Shown here: in pieces, positions 23,223-37,053 of the stretch
Layout of the letters: each line of letters opens with the position of its first letter
Position numbering within the stretch: the stretch's first letter is position 1
NCBI GenBank assembly: GCA_016806645.1
Contig: JACSYO010000511.1
Location: forward strand, 814,501 to 878,500
Direction: 5' to 3'
Length of the DNA stretch: 64,000 nucleotides
Source: Ophiodon elongatus
Lineage: Eukaryota > Chordata > Actinopteri > Perciformes > Hexagrammidae
Translations under genes and position numbers: made by a program
Notes under the pieces: generated by a model
What the model was told of the DNA's origin: nothing
Seen by the model: only the letters and a program-made list of their open reading frames with translations
Databases searched by the model: none

Positions 23223-26200
23223 ATAAATAAATATAAATATATATATATATATTTATATATAATATATATATATATATATATAAAATAATACTGAATTTAT
23301 CAAAGAGGAGGTGTGCATGTGTAGTTTCAGCCAGGGGCAGAATTGAGAGTACATGTTGCTCACGTAGCTAAGCCGAGCTTTTGGCAACATGCGTGAGGTT
23401 AGGTAATTACCTTCACCGCGGCCTGGGCGCAGGTGGCAAACTCTCCGACACATGGCAACGAAAGAGCGGAAGTATCGACTGAGGCTCTCGTCCGTTTTTT
23501 TATCCAGGCGAGCAAAAGTCCGGAAGCGGTTCCAGTCAAAATCAGGATCTCCTGCCTCAGGAAGACTGTGCTCCTTTTGGATCTTTTCCACACCAAAAGT
23601 CGACACCACACGGTAGAAGTCGCATTCCTCCCTGCGTGTCCACCTGGGAGTGAGACGGAAAGGCAAGTGAAGTAAAGGACGAGAAGGAATATTTCCTGAA
23701 TATCTATCAAAGAAAAGAACATATTGGCACATCCCTAAAGATGATGTTTTGGGTCTTGCATGTGCACGCTAAGCTATCGACATGACGTAAAAGAATAAAA
23801 GGTTTAAAAATGTACGAGGTTTTGTGAGGAAGGAATTGCATTTATAGCGTTTGTTACACCTCAAGGATACAAACAAAGCGTTTTGGTGAGTAACACTGAA
23901 CGTAAACATAACTTTTGTTACCATGAGTACGCCACACTCTTACAAAAGCAAAAAGGCTTGAATTGAACACGCAGCCCGTGGAAAAATGAAACATATGCTA
24001 ACGTATAATCACCATTTTCCATAGAAGAGAAAATACTAATGTAAGTGCATTGTACCTCTGCTGGCGCTCCTGCCGCGCGATCTCCTTCAGCTTACTGGCC
24101 TGTTCGCACCGCCTGCGCCTGCGGTCGCCCTTCGCCTCCGCTTCCATCTTCAGCTGCTCCTGCCTGTAGCTGCGTTGGTAAGCTGTGATCAGTCGCCGCA
24201 ACCGCGCTGTGAGCGATGAGCTTGAGGGCCAGTCACCTGCTCCGCTCTGGATGGAAAAGCTCTCCGTGATCACTGGCCCCACCTTGTCTTCCACGGAAAT
24301 CTCGTCGTCAGCGTTCATGGAATCCGGCTGGAAGACGAGGTGAGATGGAGACTCATTAAATTGCTCATCGCTATTGCGAGGTTCGCTGAAAATCGACGAG
24401 TGCAGACAGAACGGCTTCAATGTAACGGCGCAGATTCGTACCTCATCGAAAAGATCTTTGGCGTGTCTTGATGCAGGCTTGAACTCCGGGTCCTCTGAGT
24501 ACTTATCATAATCAGGACTACACAATAAAAAAACAATTAAGCACCGTTAAACAGGGAAAGGGCGAGACATGTGTCCAGTAAAGGGACACCACGATACAAA
24601 ACATTTCATATAGTCAATTCTAAGAGATTGAACATTTTAATTCAAGTTACAATGAAAGCAAAACTTTGAAACGAACAAATGTAAAAATTTTACAATAGCC
24701 AGTTAACTTGTAAGTCTGCCATAACTCTATTGGCGAATACGTTTTAATTGGCCATCAGCCAAGATAACTCACTCGTCTCCCATCTCGGCATCACCAGTGT
24801 GCTGCTCGGCATCGATGGCCTTGTCATCGGGCCGACCAGCCCTCTCCAGGAAGCAGAGGCAGGGATCAGCACGCATAGTGGTGTACATCTCATAACCTGG
24901 TAATAGAGAAAGAGTCGAGGCACATTGTTTAATAACAAGCACCAGAACGGAGGCAACTGCAGCTGCTCGACACGTTACAAGAATGATGAACACGGCTGAA
25001 ATGATCTTGCTCGGACTTCCCAAGTCGTGTGTATTCATGGTAAGGACGGCCTCTCTGAGGCCAACGACGTTACCAGGGTTGAAAAGCGAGGGGAGAGTGA
25101 GAGGGGAGTCAGTTGGTTGCGATCCACAACCACAACGCTAGATGCCACCAGATTCTGCACACCGTCCATTTAAGCTATAACAAATCCTGACACTATTCTC
25201 GTAAACGTCTTGAGCTAATATTGGAGAGAAAACCTACCATGTTTAAATACACCAGCAAGCAGTGAGCGGTCTGCTTCAGTATCCCACCATCTTGCAGGGA
25301 CCTCCTGCTGCTCCATCTCAGGCATCCAGATATTGACGTCCCTGAGAAAAAGATTTATGAAATTAAATAAATGAATGCTTGGCATACTGGGTTTGAGTGC
25401 ATCACAGTGAACTTCAGTAATAGAGCCTGTGTGCGTGTGTGTGTGTGTGCATTTGGCTGAATGCACAAAGGGCAGCATCAGATACCTGCTGACAGCCCCT
25501 TTCAGGAAAGCCTCTGCATGTTCGCCGATCACCTCCTGTTTCAGGTAGTAGAGCATGCGCACCCTCAGCAACACCCTGTGGTAGGAGAGGAGAGGTTTAG
25601 CGTTTGAACATGGACGACGAATGTCTCCATGCGTTTGTAGACACACAAACAGCCAATTGTGCTTCACTGACTTGTTGCACTGGTGCTTGAGGTGTTTGCG
25701 GTAGCTCTCGTCCAGAAGCAGGGTGTCAGGGTTGTACTTGCGGATCCACTCCACCTTCTGGACGTCAAACGTGCTCTGGGCCTTTACCCTCTTCCCCTTT
25801 CTGCCTCTCGGGACCGGGATAGACAGGCCTGGGCAGAGATACAAGTTATACAGTTAATGTCAACTGACAACAAGAAAAGGTCACCAGCGATGACTATATG
25901 AGAACGACTATGGAGTGAATAGGAAAGTGTTTATTTTCTACCAAACAGACTAATGTATCCACTTGGTTCTGTGTGAAGCTCCTACCAGAGTGGTTAAGTA
26001 GTGTTTGCGGTTCGCGGCCGTTCTCTGGCGGTGTGATGAGCTCCCAGATGAAACTCTTGATGTTCTCATCTCCACGATAGTGGAGCAGACAAAAGACCAG
26101 GATGACTCTGCAGATTGTCTCCACGTCCCGCTCGCTCAGACGACGCTTACATCTGGCGTGGGATAAGATGTCCCTCCAGCGACCCCAACTGGAGAAGAAG

Positions 26201-29200
26201 AGAACGAGTATCGGAGTGAGAACAGGGCAACAAAAGTTATGAGCATAGATTGAGAAATTGAGCAGGATAGCCAACGTACCCGTAGACAAGCAGGTGTTTC
26301 TCCACCCGGAAGCAGTCGGTGCGGCCGTAACCTCCTCCACTGTGGCGGTCGGTGCGCCGCGAGGAACGCGACTGTCTGGAATTGGCCGGCGGATACTCGT
26401 CGTCGCTCTCCATATCAGACAGGTCTCCACCTTCACCTCGTAAACTGGAGTACTGGCGGGTCTGCTTGCGGACTCTGGGAGTGTCGATCACGAGGGTGTT
26501 CTGGGGAGAACAAAGTCACTTTTAGTCAATTACACATCACTCGGAGCATGTTATGTGTACGCCTTCATACAAGAATGCAACTACATAATACATTAGTGAA
26601 ATCGACAGTGTTTTACATGCTGTGGCAGTACCACTGTAAAACTTGGATGATAAAAAACATCCTGCACTTACCTTTCGGTTCATGGTTTCCATGTCTATGT
26701 CGGCTTTCTTGGCCCACTTCTGCCAGAATTCAGGATCGTCGAGGGCAATGTCATTGCGGTTCTCAGAGGCCACGAAGCTGGCCTTGGAGAACGTGGAGCC
26801 TTTGCCCTCGCTCTCGATGGTGATGGTGGTGGCTCTCCGCTGGAGGATCTGGTCAATGTCCTCCTCGCAGAAGCGACTGCCTTCATCGTTTTCGTCCATG
26901 ATGGCAGCGTAGGCTCCCTTCCTCAGCAGGTCCTCGATCTCCTTCTTGGAGAACTGCTGTACTTGCTTACGGGGACACAGATGTCATTTACACAAGCGGC
27001 CCAAACTGGATTAAGCAAACTAATATAATATTATAATATTATATTATATTAAAGATGAAACATATCCGACAAGTAGGTTCTCTTACCCCGTTGACGCTGC
27101 CTTCTTTGTTGCCACTCATACTCTGCAGGACGGCCCGGTCCAGGCCCAGCTTCAGGCTAGCTTTATCCAGCATCTCCCTCTCGTAGGAGTTCCTGGTGAT
27201 CAGACGGTAGACCTTGACCGCCTTAGACTGACCAATACGATGACACCGTGCCTGGGCCTGATAAGAGAATAAAAGGAGGATCAAAAGTGCATCACATGCA
27301 GCTGCTGACATTAAAAAAAAAAGTTGGTGGTTCTAAGTTTTGAACATAAAATAAAAAAAAAAGAGACACGTAAGAGAGTAAACAAAGACATAAATCTAAA
27401 GATGGTTTGTTGTTGCAGTCTCATTGAACTCTCTTTATACCAAAAAGAAGAACAGTACAATCTTGTACCTGCAGGTCATTTTGAGGGTTCCAGTCAGAGT
27501 CAAATATAACACAGGTGTCAGCAGCAGTGAGGTTAATACCCAGGCCGCCAGCACGGGTACACAGCAGGAAGACGAAGCGGTCCGAGTCAGGCTTGCTGAA
27601 GCGGTCGATGGCAGCTTGTCGTAAGTTCCCACGCACTCTGCCATCAATTCGCTCATAAAGGTATCTGTCAAAAAAATTAAAAATAAGTCAACATATTTAA
27701 CATTAACACATCACATAAGTCCTGATCATACTTGAACAGCTATAGCAATATTTAATAATACTTTTTTAAAAATCACCAGCTGCTATAAAATACACCGTGG
27801 CCTTTTTACCTCTTGTTGATGAGGTAGTCCTCCAGAATGTCTAAGCAGCGCACCATCTGGGAGAAGATGAGCACTTTGTGGCCGCCGGCCTTGAGGCGAG
27901 GCAGCAGCTTGTCCAGTAGCACCAGCTTGCCGGCCGACCGAATCAGGGCCTGCAAATGGAAGTCGGCCGCCATGGGGTCATACACCTCTCGCAGCTCAGC
28001 TACGATCTTCTCCTCCGCGCCTGGACAAAAGAGGTACAATTGTATTATGCGAGCTTTCCACAAGCAAATGCAGCTCAGACCGCTTGTCGACAGCTTTGGA
28101 GAAACATTCAACTTTGGATTTAATAAATGCTCCATCTGTAAAATGGCAACAAATAAATATATACTACAATGACTCGTGTGTTTTTCAGCCATGTAAGATG
28201 GTAATACTACTTGGAATTGCCCTCTAAAAGATTATAGGGACAGTATGGCACAAGTTAGGTCAGTTACTATTTGAAATAGATACATTTCAGGCTGAATCTA
28301 AAACATGCATGCAGACAGCAAGATGCCCAGCACGTACGATGAGCTAATATTGAGTTAATATTCTGATGCACTACCATTGATGAGGTAGGGGTGGTTGCAG
28401 CACTTGCGTAGCTCCATCATAGTGTTGAGCAGGTTGGGGACATTGCTGTTACTGTTTACCCCTAAACTGAGGAAACTGAAGTTCCTCTCGAGGATGGCCC
28501 TGTAGTACTTCTTCTGGACATCCGTCAACTCAACCTGAGAGTAAACGCAGTCAAGGAATCAAATCGTTAACCTTATTTGTGCCGTTCAGATCTCCCAACA
28601 CAAGAGTTTACATCGAATGTGCGCCATTTACACAATATTTACCTCAATGATGGTCTCCTGTTTGGGTGCCAAGTTCTTCTCAACATCCTCTTTGAGCCTT
28701 CGTAGCATCATGGGTTTCAAGATGGCCTGCAGCTTCTGAACCTGTGGACCCGTGAAAAAAAAGAAAAAAAGAGATTTGCTCAGTGACCGCTACAAAATGC
28801 CAACACAATGTGCAGATGCACAAGACAAAAGAACATTGCGTATGAATATGAGTGCGAGTGTATATTTCACACCTGTTCCTCCGTTTTGAGGTCTCCAAAG
28901 TCTCGGAGGAATTCAGTCTCAGAAGGGAACTGAGCAGGCTCCAGGAAATGAAGCAGGCTGAAAAGTTCCTCCACAGTGTTCTGGAGAGGAGTGCCGGTCA
29001 ACAACACCTTATGTTCCTAGGAGAAAACACAAGAACAGAACACAATTATAAAGACAAATAGAGAAGGACAGGGGGCGGAGAGGCAGGCAGGGAACTGTTA
29101 TTTAGGCAGAGTGGGAATGAAAAAAAGAAATGAGAAAATAAGAAGGGAGAGGAAAAAGAACATACGAGGAAAACTTCAAATTGAGTCCTAAAATCCTTTT

Positions 29201-29989
29201 ATCCATTCAAACGACGACCCTTTGCCGTTACTCTCTGCACATTTGAATGTTGGTTTTGTTCCAAAATCCAAAGCCGGTCGTGGTCCACTCACCACATCCA
29301 GCATCTTCAAGCTGTCCAACAGCTTGCAGTTGCGATTCTTGAGGCGGTGGGCCTCATCAATGATCACACAGCGCCAGGAGATCTCCCTCAGCTCTGGGCA
29401 GTCGGATAACACCATCTCAAAGGTTGTGATGAGGGCGTCAAACTTGTACGCACCTGGGATCAAGTGCTCCTGTAGACGGAACAGACAATTTTCATTAGAC
29501 CCGTTTACCATCAGTAAAGACAACCGACAACAATCGTAATCAGTGACTCCACCTTGTCGTCCTTGAAGTACATCTCATACTGCTGGATCATCTGTCGGCT
29601 GGCCAGGCTGCCGTGGTAGACGATGGCGTTCATGTCGGTCCATGTGCTGAACTCCCTCTCCCAGTTGGTGATGGTGGAGAGGGGAGCAATGACCAGGAAA
29701 GGGCCTTGGACGCCAGCGTCGTACTCCTCAGACAGCAGCGCGATAGACTGGATGGTCTTCCCCAGACCCATCTCATCTGCCAGGATACAGTTCTGCCTGC
29801 GAGACAAGAAACAGGGAGGAATAAGTGAATCCCTTGGACGACGCGATCAACGAGTATCATGACACAATGCCTTCCTCGTGGTATGCTGTACTACAATCCC
29901 AATCCTAAAGTTGCGACTGCTCCCAATTGAATAACAGCGCCAATCCAGTTTGATGTGGCTTCAAAATACAGAGTGCTAAAGGCACATGG

Positions 29990-30059
<70 letters not shown>

Positions 30060-33000
30060 ACGAGTACCTGTTGTACCAGTTGAAGAGCAGCCAGTTGACT
30101 CCTTCAAGCTGGTACTCTCGGAGTATGTTGGCATTCTTGTACTCTCTGGTCTCCTCCAACTTCTTCCATCCACTGGCAGGCGGCCGTGGCTGAGGACAGA
30201 GGGAGGAAAAGAATTGTGCATGAGTAGGAGAACAAGGAAGAAAAAAAGAAAAAAAAAGAAATCACATCTTGTTGTCTTCCACTTGACGGCTCACCATTCT
30301 CTTCAGGCGAGGTGGTCGGTTTTGGATTTTGCTAAATTCCTCGACCTTGCCCTCGTCCACGTCCTCCTTCAGTTCCCAGGTGGCGTCCTCATAGGGCAGA
30401 GAGCTCCACTTCACCAAGTAGTAGATAACAGGCTGGAGGGAAAAGAGAGCAACTTTTTAACTTTAATTGCAAACATACCCATTCCTAAAAGAAGAAAAGG
30501 GTCATATTTCTGAAAGACAGAAGAAAAAAAAAAAAAGAAAAAAAAAAAAAAAGCACACGCTTCATAGCCAAGAGAGGAACCGCTGAGCTCTTTTGTCCAG
30601 ATGTAAAAGTGATTTCTCGACGAGGACTGGTCTCTCACCTCGCCGTTGTCCTTGTCCACACTGTGGGACACGTCCAGGATCCTGTCCGCCTCCACATAGT
30701 CTGGGTTAAAAGCCTCCTCGTCCTAAAACAGAACCACAGGGTCAGACACAGTAGAAATAGTTACAGCTCGATCCTCAAACAAGCGGTTTCAGGATCGGCT
30801 CCACGCTCACCTCCTGGAAGATGTGCCTCATCTGCGCCTGCTTGGTCTTGAACCGCTTGATCTTTTGATGGATCCTCTTATCTTTCTCCAGCTGACCCAA
30901 GCTGGCCCACTCGCAGTGCAGGTAGGAACTGAGAACCAAAGAGTCAGGTTTTACTCATGTAAATGAAATAGAAGAGAAATAAAAATAGCAACGGCCACAG
31001 TTATTCATTGAGACAAATTGAAACTCACTAGTTCTTGTATTTCACAAAGAATTCCTCAACAGTGGTGTACTGGCCCAGGGTCACCTTGAAGACAAATAGA
31101 GGTTTTAGCATTTTAATGATTCTCTAAATTAAATTAATCAAATAAAATAATTGTATTGTATTAAAATTACATAAATGGAATAAACATACTTCCTTCTTAG
31201 TCAACCTTAAAGACAGAATTTTGTCTACAATGGCAGCATCTTCCTCACTTGGGTTTTCCTGTAAAAAAAAAAAAAAAAATTAAAAGTCTCACGAAAGACA
31301 AACCCACTCAATTTAAATCAGCGCATGTCTTTATGACAATCCTTTCAATCGCCCCAAAGAAATACATTTGTTCCAGTACATTTAAACTCACCACAAAGAA
31401 CTGCATGCTGGGCTGTCCGTCAACATCCAGCTCCAGTTCCTGTTTCAGCTGCGCGGCTGTCCCGCCGCTGATGGAGGCCACGGCCGCCGCAGTTGTAGTA
31501 ACGTCGACATCTTCCTGCTCGTCCTCATCATCCGTTATCTTGATATCCAGGTCCTCAGTGTACTTCTTCCTCTTCACCACGCGATTGGAGCGCCTCTTCT
31601 CGCCAAAAGACAGGTGTAAAATTTAGTGCGTTTGTAAAAAAAAAAAAAGAAAAAAGGTCACGCCGATGAGGACCCACCAAAACAAACATCAACTCAAACA
31701 AAAAACAGAAACCTGCTTTGGAAATTGTGTCGACTGAAATTTTGTAGTTAACCCTCAATATTATGACTCAATATTGGCAGTCGGCACACCATTCTTCTAA
31801 TCCGATCTCATTTCTGTGACCATGTATGCGTTCGTACCGTAATCAAGTCGTCATCCAGAGTAGCGGGTGAGGCCGGGCTCAACTCCCCGTCAGAGTGGTC
31901 TGAAGACGCATTGCGCTTTCTTTTCTTTGCTCCCACTAGAGTAATAGTGCTGCGGGAAGGTGGAGGGAGGAGGACAAACGAAGACAAAAGGTGAAGTGGT
32001 ATACAGTTATGAGAATTGTTTTCTACAAAGCTTTGTCTCCCAAACATAGAGACATACGTTTGATTCAAATGATTCCCCCTCTCACCTCCTCCTCACATAC
32101 AGTCACTTACTTTGTCTTAGTTTTGCTTTTGCTCTTGTTCCCAGACCCGGCTACGACTGTGCCTCCGGACGCGGTTGTTCCTCCTGGCGTCTTCACTTTG
32201 CCCTTTTTGTCGGCCCCACCTGGGGTTTTGGGAGTCGCTCCTCCAGCTGCGGTGCTTTTCTTCTTGCTTCCTCCTCCGCTGGACTTTTTCTTAGCAGTGG
32301 ACACCACCGTCACAGTGCCCCCCAATTCCGGGGAGGTCTGCGTGGCTGGAAGCTCATCCTGGTTCAGGACTCTGGGAAGGTTCTTCTCGCCACGCGCTTT
32401 GGCCCGGGCTATAGCTTCAGCCACAATACGGTTTGCCTTCTCCTGCTTGCAGAGGATCTCCACTCGTCGCACAGAGGTAGGCTCGCCGGGGGCCTTGGTG
32501 ATGCGGATGGCCTGGGACGGAGTTGTGGTTGTAGTGGAGGGCCCCGCGGCCGACGTGTTGATGACCTTCACCACAGAGACCGTGCTGCCGACTGAGGATG
32601 CTGAGCTTGTCTGTGTGAAGGAGAATGTGTGAGAGTGCAGAAAACCTTCAGCCACACAGATCTTGTATCTAACTCTTTTATATAATAGTATGCATGTCTA
32701 TAAAATAAGGAAACATCTATGCACATCTGGAGGTCTACCTGTGGCTGCAGAAGCATTTTGATTGGCACCGCAACTCTCTGGCCTCCTTGGCCCTGCGTGA
32801 TCTGCAACACCTGTGGGCTGCCAGCATTGCCAGCTCCTGAGATCAGCTGGTACTGTAAGAGTGAGAGAACAAGACACGTGAAGCCACAATCCCCTTTAAA
32901 AAATAACCAAAGAAATAGATTTCAAAACTTGAAAAAACAAGAAAAGCCAATGTTAGATGCAACACAGTTAAGCAGTTACAATGTATGATCTAAGAACTTG

Positions 33001-35668
33001 GCAGGATTTGAAAGAACACTCAAGATATTTTGTGACATCGGTCTGGCGTCTTATTTACTGTCAGATAAGAGCAGTATCAATTTCATCTTTGTACTCTCGT
33101 AGAGATATCGGTCCAGGGTGTTTGTTCAGCTGAGCCGTTAACAAGTTGTAAAAAGACGCCTTTGACAGAGCTAGGCTAACTGTTCCTTCCACTTCCAACC
33201 TTTGTGCTAAGCTAGGCTAAACATATCCTGAACATACGTCTGATCTGAATGCACAGAGATGAAACCGCTACTGATCTCTTTAATATCGAACTCTGGGTAA
33301 GTCAGCAAACAAACGCACATCCAAAAATGCTGCCATTTTGGTTTAATGAGGCAGAAAATACAGTCGTGAGAGTATAAAACAGCAGTAAACCAAACAGAGG
33401 CACACTCAAGTATGTAAATCTCCACCATAAATTATGTGATAATTTGGAAACTTCATTATGATTAAAGGTTATTATGTGGAAATGATGTGGTACATTGTTT
33501 GGAGGGTATGTGCCTTTTGAGAGCCAACAATCAATTTGATCGTACTGCTCGATACAAAGAGCCACATTGATGATTTTTAACCTGAAAATATTCAGTCATA
33601 TGCAACCAAGAAATCTGCTCAGATATTCACTGGCTACAGTGTGCCGACACATTCAAAACAACGAATGTCCTTACATGGCAAATGAAAGCAGCAAGCTTTC
33701 ACGTTAAACTGCTAATGGATACTAGTTAGCAGAGCCAACGTGGGAATGTTCATCATTTGGACTGATCTGTCCCGGCCACACAAAAGTAGCCATTGTTGCT
33801 TTGTGGTGTACTGTAACAGCACATGCAATATTAAGTGTGACCGTCTAAAACAAGCAGAAACAACAACTCTAGTCTAACACTAATGTTGGCAAACTAAAAA
33901 CACTGGTCACACAGAGAGCCACATTTGTCGCGGAAGCCCGTGGCATTTTGCCGGGCAGCAACGTGTCACCGGGGATCAAGATTACAAAAGTACTCCATTC
34001 GAAAGAATTGACTCCTGGGGCATGGTTGAAAATTTGACTGCAAGTAGACAAATGTCAATATTGAGTGTGTTGGGAATTACAATTCCTTTTATTATTATCG
34101 GTAAAATTCAAGCCCTCCCACACACCCTTCCCAAGGGATCAATAGAAAACGAGAAGCTTGCATGGAGACGGCACTCCGCACGATCACAAACGAGAACGTC
34201 AGAGCCCAAAAGGATTTGCCACAAACAAAAGAAGAAAACCCAAAAACGTGTACTGCGGGGAAAACACTAATCTGATTAAACCAACGGGTACCTATAAACT
34301 CTCACCTTAATTCCTCCTTGTTGGTTGGGCTGCTGCTGCACCTGCAGCTGGATTGTGAGGACTTTGGGCTGCCCTCCAGCCTGGCCTGCAGCCCGGGCCT
34401 GGGTCAGGGCTGCTAGCTGGCTTCCCTGGAGAACCAGTTTGCCTCCCGGGAGCTGCCCCAGCACTAGTCTAGCTGGGACCTGCTGCTGGCCCCCATGGGT
34501 TGTCTGAATCTGCTGGACTTGTGTCAACTGTTGCTGGGTTTGACCCGCTTGCCCAGAAGGCTGCTGGAGAACCAGGGTGATCCGCTTTGCTTCGCCACCC
34601 TGCAATAAGACACATAGAATGAGACTCATTATGACAAAAAGACTGACCTAAAAATACAGCTTGGATCGTCACCTGCTGTGGTGCAGCGGTCAGGGTGACA
34701 CCTTGTGGTCTGCCTGCTGTAGCAGAAGTTGTGGTGCTTACCTGCGTTTGGGCCTGCATGGCTGGCTGGAGATGCACCTGACCTTGGGTCTGGACTTGGA
34801 CTTGAGTCTGGCCTTGAGCCATCTGTGCTTGGGAAGGAATCTGCACCTGAATGGTCTGGCCTTGTGTCTGGGGCATAGAGGTCAGCAGCATCTGTTTCAC
34901 TGGCCCGTTGGGAGACTGCAGCAGCCTCTGCACCCCAGCAGCACCCACCTTGACTTGAGCTTGTCCCGGACCGGCCTGATTCAAGACCGTCCCCCCCTGC
35001 AGTATGGACATGCCAGGCTTAAGAGCAGTGCCAGACAACACACGGATGACCTTTCCACCTGTCTGGCCTGTGGCTCCCGACACAGTCTGCAGCACCTGGG
35101 CTTGACCCTGGGGACCTTTGAGGATGACAATTTTTCCCCCGGCCTGTTGTGTGATGGCAGCTAACTGCTGTGGAGTGAGCTGATTAGTTATCTGTGTGAG
35201 CTGCTGCTGCGTGAGCTGTTGCGTGAGATGCTGCGTGAGATGCTGCGTGGTGGCGGTGGTGGTGATTGGGGAGCTGGAAACTGTCAGAGGTGAGCTCAGC
35301 AGCACAGTGCTACTGGTGGGTATGGTGGTCTGGACCTGGATCTGAGGTAAAGTATCAACTGGTGCAGGAACAGAGACTACTGTGGGAGCCGCCGCTATGG
35401 AAACAGTCTGAGCGGTCGCCACCGGCACCGGTTGCTGTGTGGACAGCTGAACGAGGGCAGGCTCCGGGATGACAGGAGCTGCTACAGAAATACCCATGCC
35501 TGCGTTGACCGTGAGCTCAGGCTCGGTCGGTGGATCCACGTGGCCCAACGCCAGCTTAAGGGCCTCCTCCACGGGGTCCGAGGAGCCCTGAGAGAAGGAG
35601 TCGTCCGGTAGGGCATCCAGGTTGAACAGGGGTGTGTCCTCAAAGAGGTCCATGATGGGGTCTGCCAT
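19765..35668 (-). CDS. chd8: chromodomain-helicase-DNA-binding protein 8
   Basis: About 38 coding exons, roughly 2,600 residues, near human CHD8 (2,581). The start MADPIMDLFEDTPLFNLD (exon 34673-35668) matches the CHD8 N-terminus. Glutamine-rich exons follow at 34306-34599 and 32739-32852, and a basic exon with KQEKANRIVAEAIARAKARG at 32.1-32.6 kb. RKKYTEDLDIKITDDE is near 31.5 kb. Two chromodomains span about 30.3-31.1 kb (VEEFFVKYKN...; VIYYLVKW...). The SNF2 ATPase runs from 30.2 to 27.1 kb: Walker A DEMGLGKT, DEAH (IIDEAHRLKNRN), LTGTPLQN, RCLDILEDYL and QARCHRIGQ. A SANT/SLIDE-like region spans 26.5-23.4 kb. The last exons encode a BRK-like region, a run of nine histidines and an acidic serine-rich tail. 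It remodels nucleosomes and binds CTCF and beta-catenin (family knowledge). Introns hold a SINE and long microsatellites. Confidence 0.96.
21161..21459 (-). mobile_element. tRNA-derived SINE in a chd8 intron
   Basis: Read on the minus strand it begins GGGGCGACTGTGGCTCAGTGG, with a box A-like TGGCTCAGTGG, then a box B-like GGTTCGA about 40 bases later. A SINE body with TCCTTGGGCAAGACACTTAA follows, and it ends near 21161 with AGCGCTATAGAGG. The tRNA-like head and the length of about 300 bp show a SINE and not a functional tRNA. It is in the same orientation as chd8. A 7-bp inverted repeat (TGTCGGA/TCCGACA) abuts its head at 21460-21479. Confidence 0.8.
23130..23286. repeat. (AT)n compound microsatellite in a chd8 intron
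   Basis: About 155 bases of AT repeats interrupted by AAATAAATAAAT blocks, between the chd8 exons at 22.4-23.0 and 23.4-23.6 kb. Confidence 0.95.
29992..30057. repeat. (CA)n tract (minus strand) just inside a chd8 5' splice site
   Basis: 33 uninterrupted GT units on the plus strand, so CA in the chd8 transcript. The exon upstream in the transcript ends at 30068 and its intron starts GTACTCGTCTCAC. The repeat therefore starts about 10 bases after the donor of the exon encoding YQLEGVNWLLFNWYN. Confidence 0.97.
33150..33305. mobile_element. partial copy of the 'gcttagcttagc' dispersed repeat
   Basis: Contains GAGCTAGGCTAACTGTTCC and TTTGTGCTAAGCTAGGCTAA, then AACTCTGGGTAAGTCAGC. This is a diverged copy of the repeat also found at 9.4-9.7 and 47.9-48.2 kb. 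It lies in a long chd8 intron (32853-34305) in which I saw nothing else. Confidence 0.5.
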
Positions 35669-37053
35669 CTTGCCCACTCCACACAGGGAGACGGGCACAG
35701 AGTTAAAAAGACTCCGAGATGGAAGCTAAATTGTTGCGGCCCACTTCTTCTCAACTTTCAAGTAAACAGCTGGTAAAAGAAGGAGAAACACTGATGTCAG
35801 TGAAGCACAAAAAAAATGACATTAGCATTATTCAAAACAAACACTATGCTGATGATTATGTAGCTCAAATCTGCAATTTGGTGAGTATCATCATTGGTTA
35901 GTACGCGTGTGTTTGAGTGTATAACCAATGTGGCCCTGCATGGCAAAAGGCACTCCTGAAAGTTTTTGGTCTTAGTCTCCTTTTTTTTTTCTTTTTTTTT
36001 TAAAAAAGGTCCAATTTTGTGTCCATGTTTCTTTGACACCGGTCAACACCACACACACTCAAGTTTGGTTCCTAATGCACAGAACTAATGCAGTGTTTAC
36101 TAAATCACAGGCCACTTTCACATGAACATTACACATGCATGTATCATAAGAGCTGTGACTGAACAGATCACGTTTACTCCACTGTGAGTCATGCATCACA
36201 CCACCAAGTCATACAACAATAATGAAATAATTATAATATAATATTTTTTTTTTTAAATGACCCATAACGCACCAGTAAACAAATGATGGCCAAGAGATTG
36301 TAAAAGAAAAATATATTGGTTTTTGAAAATGACACAACTCATTGCCACCTCGTCCAGAAAACGCTTTCAAAGTGATATTTGAGTTTCAAAAACACAATCA
36401 CAGGCAGCTTCCGTGACCATAAACAAAGCAACGCGACCTTTGGGGCCATTCGGTGGATAAACACAGTCGGCGGTGGAGTGGGACGAGGAGGGTACTGATG
36501 TTGGGGAGGCAGGATGCTCTCCTCCCCGCTCCCATCGCAGCCTGTCTCACTAAACCGTCGGCTAGCATTAGCTCGTGCCGCCACTAAGATGTGCCTCTTA
36601 CTGAAGCGTGCGTGGCACCGAGAGCATATTCGGGCCAAAGGACAAGATGTGTCGCGTGTTTGGAGACCTCTCCCCCCCGTCTCTGTCATCTACTACCAAC
36701 CGCCCCGTCCGCCGGACTCCTTCAACCTCATCAACAAACCGGACCAAACCAAAGCAACGTGCCACAATAACCACTGCTCGTCAACGTTCAGACACGGGTT
36801 AGGCCGCAATATCGTTTCGCTTGGTCCGCGTCTAATTTTCGGCAAAAATACATGAAAATAACCGTCGTATCTACTGCCCCAACTCTCCCAGTAATAATTT
36901 CGGGGTGCTAAATTTACCTTTGCATCGACACACATGGCTTTCTCCGTCTCACAACACTGTACGATTACAGGAAACGGCCAGGGAAGAGCAGGAACTAACA
37001 TTCTTGCCAGAGAAAGCGTAGAATGCGTGCCCCTCGTCCGCTACCGAGCGCTG
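35669..37053 (-). other. chd8: chd8 5' UTR and upstream region
   Basis: No coding exon is supported upstream of the chd8 ATG. The DNA is AT-rich from 35.7 to 36.3 kb and CpG-richer from 36.4 to 37.1 kb. The simplest reading is one or more non-coding chd8 first exons in the CpG-richer part, with an intron between. Open frames on both strands at 36.3-36.9 kb have no recognisable domains. Confidence 0.45.

Noticed and set aside
31991..32632. Plus-strand frame of 213 codons
   Set aside because: Antisense to the basic chd8 exon that encodes KQEKANRIVAEAIARAKARG; no domain of its own.
36339..36855. Overlapping frames of 116 and 113 codons on opposite strands
   Set aside because: CpG-rich promoter DNA upstream of chd8; no domain, no splice support and mutual overlap.
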